DNA of 10,300 nucleotides from an uncultured Bacteroides sp. (GTDB taxonomy: Bacteria > Bacteroidota > Bacteroidia > Bacteroidales > Bacteroidaceae). Within the stretch, counting starts at the first letter, position 1. Each line of letters opens with the position of its first letter. The stretch is taken from the NCBI GenBank assembly GCA_900556845.1, contig USQO01000074.1:1-10300 (forward strand), given 5' to 3'. The position numbers and the translations under genes are program-made. This document shows positions 1-6,747 of this stretch, piece after piece. Under the pieces are notes generated by a model, which saw only the letters and a program-made list of their open reading frames with translations, was not told the DNA's origin and searched no databases.

Positions 1-32
1 CGTCGGCAGCGTCAGATGTGTATAAGAGACAG
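1..32 (+). other. Nextera/Tn5 read-1 adapter (artefact)
   Basis: The first 32 bases match the Nextera transposase read-1 adapter, lacking only its first T. The last 19 bases (14-32) are the Tn5 mosaic end, which finishes in AAGAGACAG. This is library-preparation sequence and not part of the genome. Biological sequence starts at about position 33. Confidence 0.97.
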
Positions 33-77
33 TATAACTAATTCTTTGTATATTAAATTTTTTTGTTGAAAAAATTG

Positions 78-85
78 TATCTTTG
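78..85 (+). promoter_or_regulatory. Bacteroidales-type -7 promoter element for the MFS gene
   Basis: TATCTTTG matches the TAnnTTTG -7 consensus of Bacteroides sigma factor promoters. It lies 45 bases before the chosen ATG at 131. The upstream region is AT-rich, but no TTTG -33 element sits at the usual 19-21 base spacing; the nearest (62-65) is only 12 bases away. The match is convincing at -7 only. Confidence 0.6.
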
Positions 86-130
86 CTCCCTGCTAACCTA
101 CAGATTATTAATTCATATAAAATTATAAAG

Positions 131-1486
131 ATGACAGAACAGATTCAGAAAAGGCTGAATGATTCGAAGGCTACTCGCTGGGGAGCTTTGGCTATCGTCG
201 CTTTTACCATGATGGCGGCATATTATGTAAATGATGTAGTAGCACCTTTAAAGACTATGCTTGAATCCGATTTGGGATGGAATAGTAGTGAATTTGGTTT
301 TTTTACAGGTGCATATAGCTTTTTGAATGTATTTTTCCTGATGTTGATTTGGGGAGGTTTAATATTGGATCGCTTTGGGATTCGTTTTACCGGAAAACTG
401 GCTACTATTCTGATGGTTGTGGGTACAGCACTTGAATATTACGCTATGACATCTATGGCGGGTGATACTTCCACTATATTGGGTTATAAGTCTGGTGTGT
501 TTGTCGCTTCTGCTGGATATTCTATTTTTGGTACAGGTGCAGAGGTTGCTGGTATTACAGTGACAAAAATTATTGCAAAATGGTTTAAAGATAAAGAGGT
601 GGCTACTGCGATGGGGGTTCAGGTAGCCTTGGCTCGTATCGGCTCTCAAGCTGGATACGCTGTTGCCATTCCGTTAGCTCGTTCCTTTGGACTGACTTCT
701 CCGGTATTGTTGGGGTTGGTACTTTTGATTGGTGGAATGATTGCATTTTTTGCTTTCTCTATCCTTGACAAGAAATTAGACCGCCAGGTTGAAGAGTCGG
801 TAGCTGATGATGAGGAAGAAAAGTTCTCTTTCAAAGATGTAAAGCATATTCTTTCTAATCCAGGTTTTTGGCTGATTGCTTTGCTTTGTGTATTGTTCTA
901 TTCGTGCGTATTCCCTTTCCAGAAGTTTGCATCGGAGTTGATGACCAGCAAATATGGTATTGATGAAAACGTTGCAGGTTTTTTTGCTGGATTGCCAGCT
1001 TTGGGAGCCTTATTGCTTACACCATTATTTGGAGGTATGGTAGATAGAAAAGGTAAATCGGCTTCAATTATGGTACTTGGCGCTTCTATGTTGATTTTTG
1101 TTCACTTTATTTTTGCTCTTCCTTTTATCACAAATGCGATTATTCCAATAGTGCTTATGATTATATTGGGTATTGCTTTTTCTTTGGTACCATCTGCCAT
1201 GTGGCCTGCTGTAACGAAAATATTTCCTGTTAGTCAATTAGGAACTGCTTATGCCTTGATCTTTTTTATACAAAATATAGGATTTTGGGGCATTCCTACA
1301 TTAATAGGTACTGTATTGGATAACTATTGTGTAATCGAGGTAAATGGTGTGAGAAGTTATGATTATACTCTACCAATGTGTATCTTTACCTGTATTGCAG
1401 TATTATCTATGTTGGTAGCATTTATGCTGAAAGTTGCCGATAAAAAATATGGCTATAAACTGGAGGAACCTAATATCAAGGCTTGA
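131..1486 (+). CDS. MFS transporter, 12 TM, resembling the MFSD1 type
   Basis: This is an integral inner-membrane secondary transporter of the major facilitator superfamily, 451 residues from ATG 131. The frame extends back to a TTG at 83, but that codon lies inside the -7 promoter element, so ATG 131 is preferred. MFS loop 2-3 signatures occur twice: GGLILDRFGIR (residues 75-85) in the first half and GGMVDRKGK (311-319) in the second. An acidic, lysine-rich cytoplasmic loop (about 225-255) separates the two six-helix bundles. The segment WPAVTKIFPVSQLGTAY (368-384) followed by IQNIG recalls, from memory, eukaryotic MFSD1, a lysosomal dipeptide carrier. Peptide transport is therefore a possibility, but the substrate cannot be read from the sequence. 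The gene is monocistronic, with its own promoter and a terminator after it. Confidence 0.9.
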   Translation: MTEQIQKRLNDSKATRWGALAIVAFTMMAAYYVNDVVAPLKTMLESDLGWNSSEFGFFTGAYSFLNVFFLMLIWGGLILDRFGIRFTGKLATILMVVGTALEYYAMTSMAGDTSTILGYKSGVFVASAGYSIFGTGAEVAGITVTKIIAKWFKDKEVATAMGVQVALARIGSQAGYAVAIPLARSFGLTSPVLLGLVLLIGGMIAFFAFSILDKKLDRQVEESVADDEEEKFSFKDVKHILSNPGFWLIALLCVLFYSCVFPFQKFASELMTSKYGIDENVAGFFAGLPALGALLLTPLFGGMVDRKGKSASIMVLGASMLIFVHFIFALPFITNAIIPIVLMIILGIAFSLVPSAMWPAVTKIFPVSQLGTAYALIFFIQNIGFWGIPTLIGTVLDNYCVIEVNGVRSYDYTLPMCIFTCIAVLSMLVAFMLKVADKKYGYKLEEPNIKA

Positions 1487-1525
1487 AGCTTTAAGGTAGA
1501 ATATTAATTTAGAAATATAAAAATC

Positions 1526-1558
1526 CCTTGTATTCCATTACATTCAAGGAATACAAGG
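1526..1558. terminator. Bidirectional intrinsic terminator between convergent genes
   Basis: A perfect 11-bp stem (CCTTGTATTCC at 1526-1536, GGAATACAAGG at 1548-1558) encloses an 11-base loop. A-rich sequence lies to the left (AAAAAT) and T-rich sequence to the right (AATTTTTA). It can therefore end transcription of the MFS gene on the plus strand and of the DUF4831 gene, which stops at 1589, on the minus strand. Confidence 0.85.
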
Positions 1559-1588
1559 AATTTTTATGCTAGTTATATCTCAGCTTAT

Positions 1589-2635
1589 TTACAAGTCTTT
1601 ATCTATTTTCATAATACCTCCAGTCGTAGTGTTGAAAATAACACGTGTGTTGACTTTTTTGTTGAATAAGTCATCCACCAAGACTTCTTTATTTCCAAAT
1701 CCGGAAACAGAAACTTCACCTTTAAACATTTTTTTTCCTCGGAAAGTTACATTAACTTCTGCTTTTCCTGGAATGTTATAAATTATTCCGTTTAACTTTT
1801 TCTTCTTATTATCAGGTTCCGGATTCGCTGGAAGCATACCTGTATTTTTGATGCTAACATAAATCGGTTCTCCTGCCAGGTTATCAGCTCCAAGTACTCC
1901 TAGTTTCTGGGAAAAACGGCATACCGTCTGGTTATTGATTTCTTCAGGCTCAATACGGAAAGTAAACACCTTATCTTCACGGCTGTTTACTCCTTTGAAC
2001 ATTTGTGTCAGTGCCTGCTCCTGCTTGTCCAAATTGTCCATAATCAACTTGAGAGAAGCTCCGTCTTTAGGCATATTATCGGCTTGTCCTCTTAATATAC
2101 TATTTTTACTTTCGCGTATATTATAGATTTCTTTAGCTGTGAGTTCAGCCATTTTAGCTGTAGAACCAGCCAGTAAGATTTCTTCTGTCATGAAGTTTCT
2201 GGGGTTGGTCCGCTTTTGAGGTTTCTCAAGCTGAAGATCTTCTGCTTCTTCATCTTTGGGGGCAGTAGTATTGACAGCCTTAATGATGCCTTCTTTGGTC
2301 AGTTCAATGTTTGAAGCCAAAGACTTATCTTTTAATTTGATTGTATATGCATTGTTCGTATCAGGAATTCCTGCAGGTTGTGTAATGATTTTCTTTATCT
2401 CCCAATACTCGTTGGGCTGTGATGTAACATTATTCAGTCGTAGATACCGATTGGCATATTGGCAGAACTCTCCAGGTGTATAGCTCACTTTAGTGGCGAT
2501 GACTTTTACTTCTATCACTGTTTTAGGAAGAAAATATACGATTCCTTCACTGGAGCCGGGAGTATACTGACTGTAGTCTTGCGCTGCTGCTCCCATCGAA
2601 GCCAGAAGTCCCAATGCTATGATTCCTGTTTTCAT
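1589..2635 (-). CDS. DUF4831 family exported protein
   Basis: This 348-residue protein resembles the DUF4831 family of Bacteroidales, whose function is unknown. It starts with a signal peptide (MKTGIIALGLLASMGAAAQ) and a likely signal peptidase I cut near AAA/Q. There is no lipobox cysteine, so it is probably periplasmic or surface-associated but not a lipoprotein. A charged stretch (about 125-145, EEAEDLQLEKPQKR) precedes a helical middle part (150-215). The C-terminal part (about 255-348) is rich in alternating strands. The start is supported by TAAAGGATATG: the AAGG ribosome-binding site overlaps the nnr stop codon, and only 5 bases separate the two genes. It is therefore the second gene of an operon with nnr. 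A functional link to NAD(P)H repair is not apparent from the sequence. Confidence 0.85.
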   Translation of the reverse strand: MKTGIIALGLLASMGAAAQDYSQYTPGSSEGIVYFLPKTVIEVKVIATKVSYTPGEFCQYANRYLRLNNVTSQPNEYWEIKKIITQPAGIPDTNNAYTIKLKDKSLASNIELTKEGIIKAVNTTAPKDEEAEDLQLEKPQKRTNPRNFMTEEILLAGSTAKMAELTAKEIYNIRESKNSILRGQADNMPKDGASLKLIMDNLDKQEQALTQMFKGVNSREDKVFTFRIEPEEINNQTVCRFSQKLGVLGADNLAGEPIYVSIKNTGMLPANPEPDNKKKKLNGIIYNIPGKAEVNVTFRGKKMFKGEVSVSGFGNKEVLVDDLFNKKVNTRVIFNTTTGGIMKIDKDL

Positions 2636-2640
2636 ATCCT

Positions 2641-4161
2641 TTAGTTTTTGGTTTCACTTAATTTTTTCCATGCCTCAGGCAGTGCATCAATGATGTCTTG
2701 TGCCGTCATACTAATCTCTCCCATACGTTCGGCTGCGATGTCGCCTGCCATGCCGTGTACATATACAGCCAGCCTGCACGCATCTTCACGTCCATATCCT
2801 TGTGCTAACAGAGAGGTTATGATGCCAGTTAATACGTCACCACTACCAGCTGTTGCCATGCCCGGATTACCCGTAGGATTGATATAACAGTTTCCTTCTG
2901 GGGTAACAACGATACTCCATGCACCTTTTATGATGATGAAGCATTGCAGATAACTTGCCAGCTCTTTTGCCTTGGTGAGTCTTTCAAAACTATCTGTACA
3001 TTTACCGATAATACGTTCCAGTTCCTTAATATGAGGAGTAAGTATGGAGCGCTTAGGTATTCTGTTCAGCCAAGTACGGTGTGTGCTGAAATTATTCAGT
3101 GCATCGGCATCCAGAACAAGAGGAAGGTAGCAAGTTTTCACCTGATCCAGCATCGCAAGGGCAGTATCTTCTTCCTGACCGATTCCAGGACCAATGCCAA
3201 CGGCCTGGAAATTATCCAAGTCTGTAGGCTCAACGAAGAATTCTTCGTGCAAATCACTTTGTACGATAGCTTCGGGAACTGCTGTTTGCAGCAATGGAAT
3301 ATTTCTGATAGGAGAATGTACGGTAAGTAGTCCTACTCCTGATTTCAGACAAGCTTTTGCCGAGAGAATTGCAGCACCAGCCATGCCGTATGAACCGGCA
3401 ATGAGCAATGCATGTCCGAAGTTGCCTTTATGTGCAAATCTCTTTCGAGGCTTGATAATATTGCGCATCTCCCGTCCTTCGGTGATGAAATAAGCAGTAT
3501 CGGCTTGCTTAAGATAATCGTCTTTCAATTGGATGTCGATAACCTCTACTTCGCCAATGATTTCTTCGTTTTCTGCAAAGAAGAATGCCAGTTTGGGATA
3601 TTGGATAGTCAGGGTAAGTGTTGCCCGGATGATATTTTGCCGGATATTATGTGTGTTGTCTTCACACATCAGTCCTGAAGGCACATCAATAGAAACTACT
3701 TTCGACGGAGATGCATTAATATATTTTACTACTGCTGCAAATCCTCCACTTAAAGCCTTGTTCAGTCCCACTCCAAATAATCCATCAATTACAATATCCT
3801 GTGCAGAAAGCTGTGGAGGAGTAAACTGGTTGCTTATCTCGTTGTATTTACCAAATCCAACTTCCTTGAGTCTTTGGATGTTGGCAACACATTCTTCCGA
3901 GAGTGTTCCTGTTACGTTGAATAAGAATACTTCTACATCGTAGTTTTTGAGGAAAAGCATACGTGCTACAGCAAGTGCATCTCCACCGTTATTTCCGGGG
4001 CCGGCAAAAACCACCATTCTGTGTGAGCGGTCCCAGCGGCTGATGATTGCTTCGGTCAATCTTTGTGCCGCACGTTCCATCAAGTCGATAGAGGCAATAG
4101 GCTCATTCGCTATGGTATATGCATCTGCCTCTTTAAATTGGTTATGTGTTAAAATTTTCAT
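2641..4161 (-). CDS. nnr: Bifunctional NAD(P)H-hydrate epimerase / ADP-dependent NAD(P)H-hydrate dehydratase
   Basis: This metabolite-repair enzyme has 506 residues, the usual length of the fused form. The N-terminal YjeF_N epimerase domain (about 1-215) interconverts R and S forms of hydrated NAD(P)H. It carries GPGNNGGD (54-61), the IDGLFGVGL segment (125-133) and SIDVPSG (157-163). The C-terminal carbohydrate-kinase-like domain (about 230-500) uses ADP to dehydrate the S form. It shows the entry motif HKGNFGHALLIAGS (244-257), GPGIG (324-328), DADALN (351-356), IIKG (410-413) and NPGMATAGSGD (432-442) ending in the catalytic Asp442. The ATG follows an AAAAAAGG run directly. It is transcribed divergently from hpt and is followed after 5 bases by the DUF4831 gene. 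All key motifs are intact. Confidence 0.96.
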   Translation of the reverse strand: MKILTHNQFKEADAYTIANEPIASIDLMERAAQRLTEAIISRWDRSHRMVVFAGPGNNGGDALAVARMLFLKNYDVEVFLFNVTGTLSEECVANIQRLKEVGFGKYNEISNQFTPPQLSAQDIVIDGLFGVGLNKALSGGFAAVVKYINASPSKVVSIDVPSGLMCEDNTHNIRQNIIRATLTLTIQYPKLAFFFAENEEIIGEVEVIDIQLKDDYLKQADTAYFITEGREMRNIIKPRKRFAHKGNFGHALLIAGSYGMAGAAILSAKACLKSGVGLLTVHSPIRNIPLLQTAVPEAIVQSDLHEEFFVEPTDLDNFQAVGIGPGIGQEEDTALAMLDQVKTCYLPLVLDADALNNFSTHRTWLNRIPKRSILTPHIKELERIIGKCTDSFERLTKAKELASYLQCFIIIKGAWSIVVTPEGNCYINPTGNPGMATAGSGDVLTGIITSLLAQGYGREDACRLAVYVHGMAGDIAAERMGEISMTAQDIIDALPEAWKKLSETKN

Positions 4162-4185
4162 CCTTTTTTACTGAGTATTGGTCGG

Positions 4186-4193
4186 TAAAAGTA
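4186..4193 (-). promoter_or_regulatory. Possible -7 promoter element for nnr
   Basis: On the minus strand this reads TACTTTTA, one mismatch from TAnnTTTG, and lies 24 bases before the nnr ATG. No good -33 element accompanies it. It is offered because nnr needs a promoter in this divergent gap and no better match is visible. Confidence 0.3.
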
Positions 4194-4280
4194 CTAAAAA
4201 AGCTGTAATATCATATCATTTGAAGAGTAAAATATTCCTTAAATAGCAGATAGATATGCGGCTTTTTGCGAGAAAAATCG

Positions 4281-4288
4281 TACTTTTG
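4281..4288 (+). promoter_or_regulatory. Bacteroidales-type -7 promoter element for hpt-adk
   Basis: TACTTTTG fits TAnnTTTG exactly and lies 25 bases before the hpt ATG at 4314, leaving a short leader. A TTTG at 4265-4268 lies 12 bases upstream, closer than the usual 19-21 base spacing to a -33 element, so only the -7 part is well supported. Confidence 0.65.
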
Positions 4289-4313
4289 CGACAACTTAAT
4301 TGCAATATATCAT

Positions 4314-4850
4314 ATGGACATTATTCAGATAAAAGACAAGCGCTTTAAAACCTTTATTCCTGAAGCTAAAATTCTGCAGGAGGTAAGCCGTGTTGCAAAT
4401 GAAATTATGAATGACTTGAAGGATGAAAAACCTTTGTTTGTCAGTGTTTTGAACGGCTCTTTTATGTTTACGGCCGATTTAATGAAGTATCTGGATATGC
4501 CCTGTGAAGTCTCTTTTGTAAAGCTGGCTTCGTATGAGGGTACCTCATCTACCGGAAAGGTAAAAGAGCTGGTAGGCTTGAACGACGATATAACCGGACG
4601 TACGGTTGTTATTGTGGAAGATATTGTGGATACAGGACTTACCATGCAGCGTTTGGTTGAGACGCTTAAAGCCCGTAATCCGAAAGAGGTACGTATTGCC
4701 ACTTTGCTGGTAAAGCCAGATAAATTGCAGGTGCCGTTGGATATTCAGTATGTAGCCATGAATATTCCAAACGATTTCATCGTGGGATACGGACTGGACT
4801 ATGATGGTTTGGGACGTAACTACCGGGACATTTATACTGTAATCGAATAA
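4314..4850 (+). CDS. hpt: Hypoxanthine phosphoribosyltransferase
   Basis: This cytoplasmic purine-salvage enzyme transfers the phosphoribosyl group of PRPP to hypoxanthine (and usually guanine) to give IMP or GMP. It has 178 residues from ATG 4314, normal for bacterial HPRT. A frame extension back to a TTG at 4266 would run through the promoter and is rejected. Visible motifs are VLNGSFMFTADL (45-56, the PPi loop region), the flexible-loop SYEGTSSTGKV (73-83), the PRPP-binding VEDIVDTGLT (101-110) with its two acidic residues, LLVKPDK (131-137) with the purine-contacting lysine, and FIVGYGLDYDGLGRN (155-169). It is first in a plus-strand series, with adk 30 bases downstream. Confidence 0.97.
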   Translation: MDIIQIKDKRFKTFIPEAKILQEVSRVANEIMNDLKDEKPLFVSVLNGSFMFTADLMKYLDMPCEVSFVKLASYEGTSSTGKVKELVGLNDDITGRTVVIVEDIVDTGLTMQRLVETLKARNPKEVRIATLLVKPDKLQVPLDIQYVAMNIPNDFIVGYGLDYDGLGRNYRDIYTVIE

Positions 4851-4880
4851 TTTATTAATATAACAATTTAGGTAAAAAAG

Positions 4881-5450
4881 ATGTTGAACATTGTAATTTT
4901 CGGTGCTCCGGGTTCTGGTAAAGGTACTCAGAGTGCTCGTATCGTAGAAAAATATGGTTTGAACCATATCTCTACTGGTGACGTTTTGCGTGCAGAAATC
5001 AAAAATGGTACAGAACTGGGTAAAACAGCTAAAGGTTATATCGATAACGGTCAGCTTATTCCAGATGCACTGATGATTGATATCTTGGCTAGCGTATTCG
5101 ATAGCTTCAAAGATAGCAAAGGTGTTATTTTCGATGGTTTCCCACGTACTGTAGCTCAGGCAGAAGCTTTGAAAGTTATGTTGACTGAACGCGGACAGGA
5201 AGTTTCAATCATGTTGGATCTGGAAGTTCCTGAAAACGAACTGATGGACCGTCTTATCAAACGTGGTCAGGAATCAGGTCGTGCTGACGATAACGAAGAA
5301 ACTATCAAGAAACGTCTCGTTGTATATCACTCACAGACAGCTCCTTTGATTGACTGGTACAAGAATGATGGTAAATACCAGCACATCAACGGATTGGGCA
5401 GCATGGACACTATTTTTGCTGATATCTGCTCTGCAATTGATAAACTCTAA
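4881..5450 (+). CDS. adk: Adenylate kinase (short-LID form)
   Basis: This cytoplasmic enzyme catalyses ATP + AMP = 2 ADP. It has 189 residues. The P-loop is GAPGSGKGTQ (8-17). The NMP-binding part holds STGD (31-34) and Arg37, and DGFPRT (85-90) carries the AMP/ATP-contacting arginine. The LID region (about 124-136, RLIKRGQESGRAD) is short and has no cysteine zinc site, so this is the short-type enzyme. Arginines 124, 128 and 134 are in place. AGG 10-12 bases before the ATG may act as a weak ribosome-binding site. It is probably co-transcribed with hpt, which makes functional sense in purine nucleotide balance. A hairpin with a T-run follows it. Confidence 0.98.
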   Translation: MLNIVIFGAPGSGKGTQSARIVEKYGLNHISTGDVLRAEIKNGTELGKTAKGYIDNGQLIPDALMIDILASVFDSFKDSKGVIFDGFPRTVAQAEALKVMLTERGQEVSIMLDLEVPENELMDRLIKRGQESGRADDNEETIKKRLVVYHSQTAPLIDWYKNDGKYQHINGLGSMDTIFADICSAIDKL

Positions 5451-5467
5451 TTGGCAAAGAATCAAAA

Positions 5468-5524
5468 GGATGAAGAATAGAGGATCTTTCATCGGAAGAT
5501 GCTTTGTTCTTCATCCCTTTTTTT
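5468..5524 (+). terminator. Compound hairpin with T-run between adk and obgE (terminator or attenuator)
   Basis: A perfect 10-bp outer stem pairs GGATGAAGAA (5468-5477) with TTCTTCATCC (5507-5516). The 29-base region between them contains an inner hairpin, ATCTT (5484-5488) with AAGAT (5496-5500). A C and seven Ts (5518-5524) follow directly, and four As precede the left arm. This is the architecture of an intrinsic terminator. No good TAnnTTTG promoter is visible between it and obgE at 5569, so obgE probably depends on read-through or on a promoter I cannot see. Confidence 0.7.
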
Positions 5525-5568
5525 ATGGTGGCGCACAGCTGCCTGTTTATCTAACAAGAAATTAAATT

Positions 5569-6747
5569 ATGGCTGAATCGAATTTTGTAGATTATGTAAA
5601 GATTTACTGCCGCTCCGGAAAGGGCGGACGAGGCTCAACGCACATGCGCCGTGAAAAATATGTACCTAACGGTGGCCCCGACGGTGGCGACGGTGGTAGA
5701 GGAGGTCATGTTATTTTGCGGGGTAATCGTAATTACTGGACATTGCTCCACTTAAAGTACGACCGTCATGTCTTTGCAGGACATGGAGGCAATGGTTCCC
5801 GCAATAAAAGTTTCGGCAAGGATGGAGAAGACAAGGTGATTGAAGTACCTTGCGGTACAGTGGTGTATAATGCCGAAACAGGTGATTATGTATGCGATAT
5901 TACAGAACACGGTCAGGAAGTCGTTTTGCTGAAAGGCGGACGTGGCGGACTTGGAAACTGGCATTTCCGTACAGCTACACGTCAGGCACCCCGTTTTGCA
6001 CAGCCGGGTGAACCGATGCAGGAAATGACTGTGATTCTGGAGTTGAAACTGTTGGCTGATGTAGGTTTGGTTGGTTTCCCGAATGCCGGAAAGTCTACGT
6101 TGCTTTCCACAGTATCGGCAGCCCGTCCTAAAATCGCCAATTATCCGTTTACAACGCTGGAACCAAACTTGGGAATTGTGTCTTACCACGATGGAAAATC
6201 GTTTGTAATGGCAGATATCCCGGGAATTATCGAAGGAGCCAGCGAAGGAAAAGGATTGGGATTACGTTTCTTGCGCCATATAGAGCGAAACTCATTGCTC
6301 TTGTTCATGGTTCCGGGAGATACGGATGATATCCGTAAAGAATATGATATCCTGCTTAACGAGCTGGCAACATTCAATCCAGAGATGCTTGACAAGCAAC
6401 GTGTTTTGGCTATTACCAAATGTGATATGTTGGATGACGAGCTGATAGATATGCTTCGTCCTACATTGCCCGATAACGTACCTTGCGTATTTATTTCATC
6501 TCTCACCAATATGGGTATTCAGCAACTGAAGGATGTGCTTTGGGCTGAACTCAATAAGGAAAGCAATCGTCTGGACCCTGTCAAGAGTGAAACAATTGTT
6601 CACCGTGCCAAAGACCTGTCTAAATTGCAGCAGGAATTGAAGGATATGGGTGAAGACGAAGACTTCGATTATGAATACGAAGACGCGGATGAGGATGATT
6701 TTGATTATGAATATGAAGAAGAAGACTGGGACGACGAAAAAGAGTAA
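5569..6747 (+). CDS. obgE: GTPase Obg/CgtA with acidic C-terminal tail
   Basis: This essential ribosome-associated GTPase acts in 50S assembly and in coupling growth to the nucleotide state. It has 392 residues. The glycine-rich Obg fold occupies about 1-158, including the glycine/aspartate run at 34-46 and GGRGGLGN (123-130). The G domain shows G1 GFPNAGKST (169-177), switch I NYPFTTLEPN (191-200), G3 DIPG (216-219), G4 TKCD (283-286, in place of NKxD) and G5 SSL (310-312). There is no OCT domain. The last 40 or so residues are a strongly acidic tail holding DFDYEYE twice, encoded by an imperfect direct repeat (6664-6683 and 6700-6719). The stop overlaps the next ATG by one base (TAATG), implying translational coupling to pgeF. 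Confidence 0.97.
   Translation: MAESNFVDYVKIYCRSGKGGRGSTHMRREKYVPNGGPDGGDGGRGGHVILRGNRNYWTLLHLKYDRHVFAGHGGNGSRNKSFGKDGEDKVIEVPCGTVVYNAETGDYVCDITEHGQEVVLLKGGRGGLGNWHFRTATRQAPRFAQPGEPMQEMTVILELKLLADVGLVGFPNAGKSTLLSTVSAARPKIANYPFTTLEPNLGIVSYHDGKSFVMADIPGIIEGASEGKGLGLRFLRHIERNSLLLFMVPGDTDDIRKEYDILLNELATFNPEMLDKQRVLAITKCDMLDDELIDMLRPTLPDNVPCVFISSLTNMGIQQLKDVLWAELNKESNRLDPVKSETIVHRAKDLSKLQQELKDMGEDEDFDYEYEDADEDDFDYEYEEEDWDDEKE

Noticed and set aside
83..130. N-terminal extension of the MFS gene to a TTG at 83
   Set aside because: The TTG is part of the TATCTTTG promoter element; the added residues show no family resemblance and ATG 131 fits normal MFS length.
1566..1781. Plus-strand open frame of 71 codons opposite the DUF4831 gene
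   Set aside because: It is antisense to a well-supported gene, has no promoter and starts in the terminator tail.
2944..3943. Several plus-strand open frames opposite nnr
   Set aside because: They are shadows of a conserved gene on the minus strand; no recognisable protein features.
4266..4313. N-terminal extension of hpt to a TTG at 4266
   Set aside because: It would translate through the -7 promoter element; ATG 4314 gives the usual HPRT N-terminus.
5350..5565. 71-codon frame spanning the end of adk and the gap to obgE
   Set aside because: It reads adk in the wrong frame and runs through the hairpin; no family features.
6664..6719. Direct repeat near the end of obgE as a possible tandem or phase-variable repeat
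   Set aside because: Two imperfect in-frame copies only; explained as an acidic protein-tail duplication.
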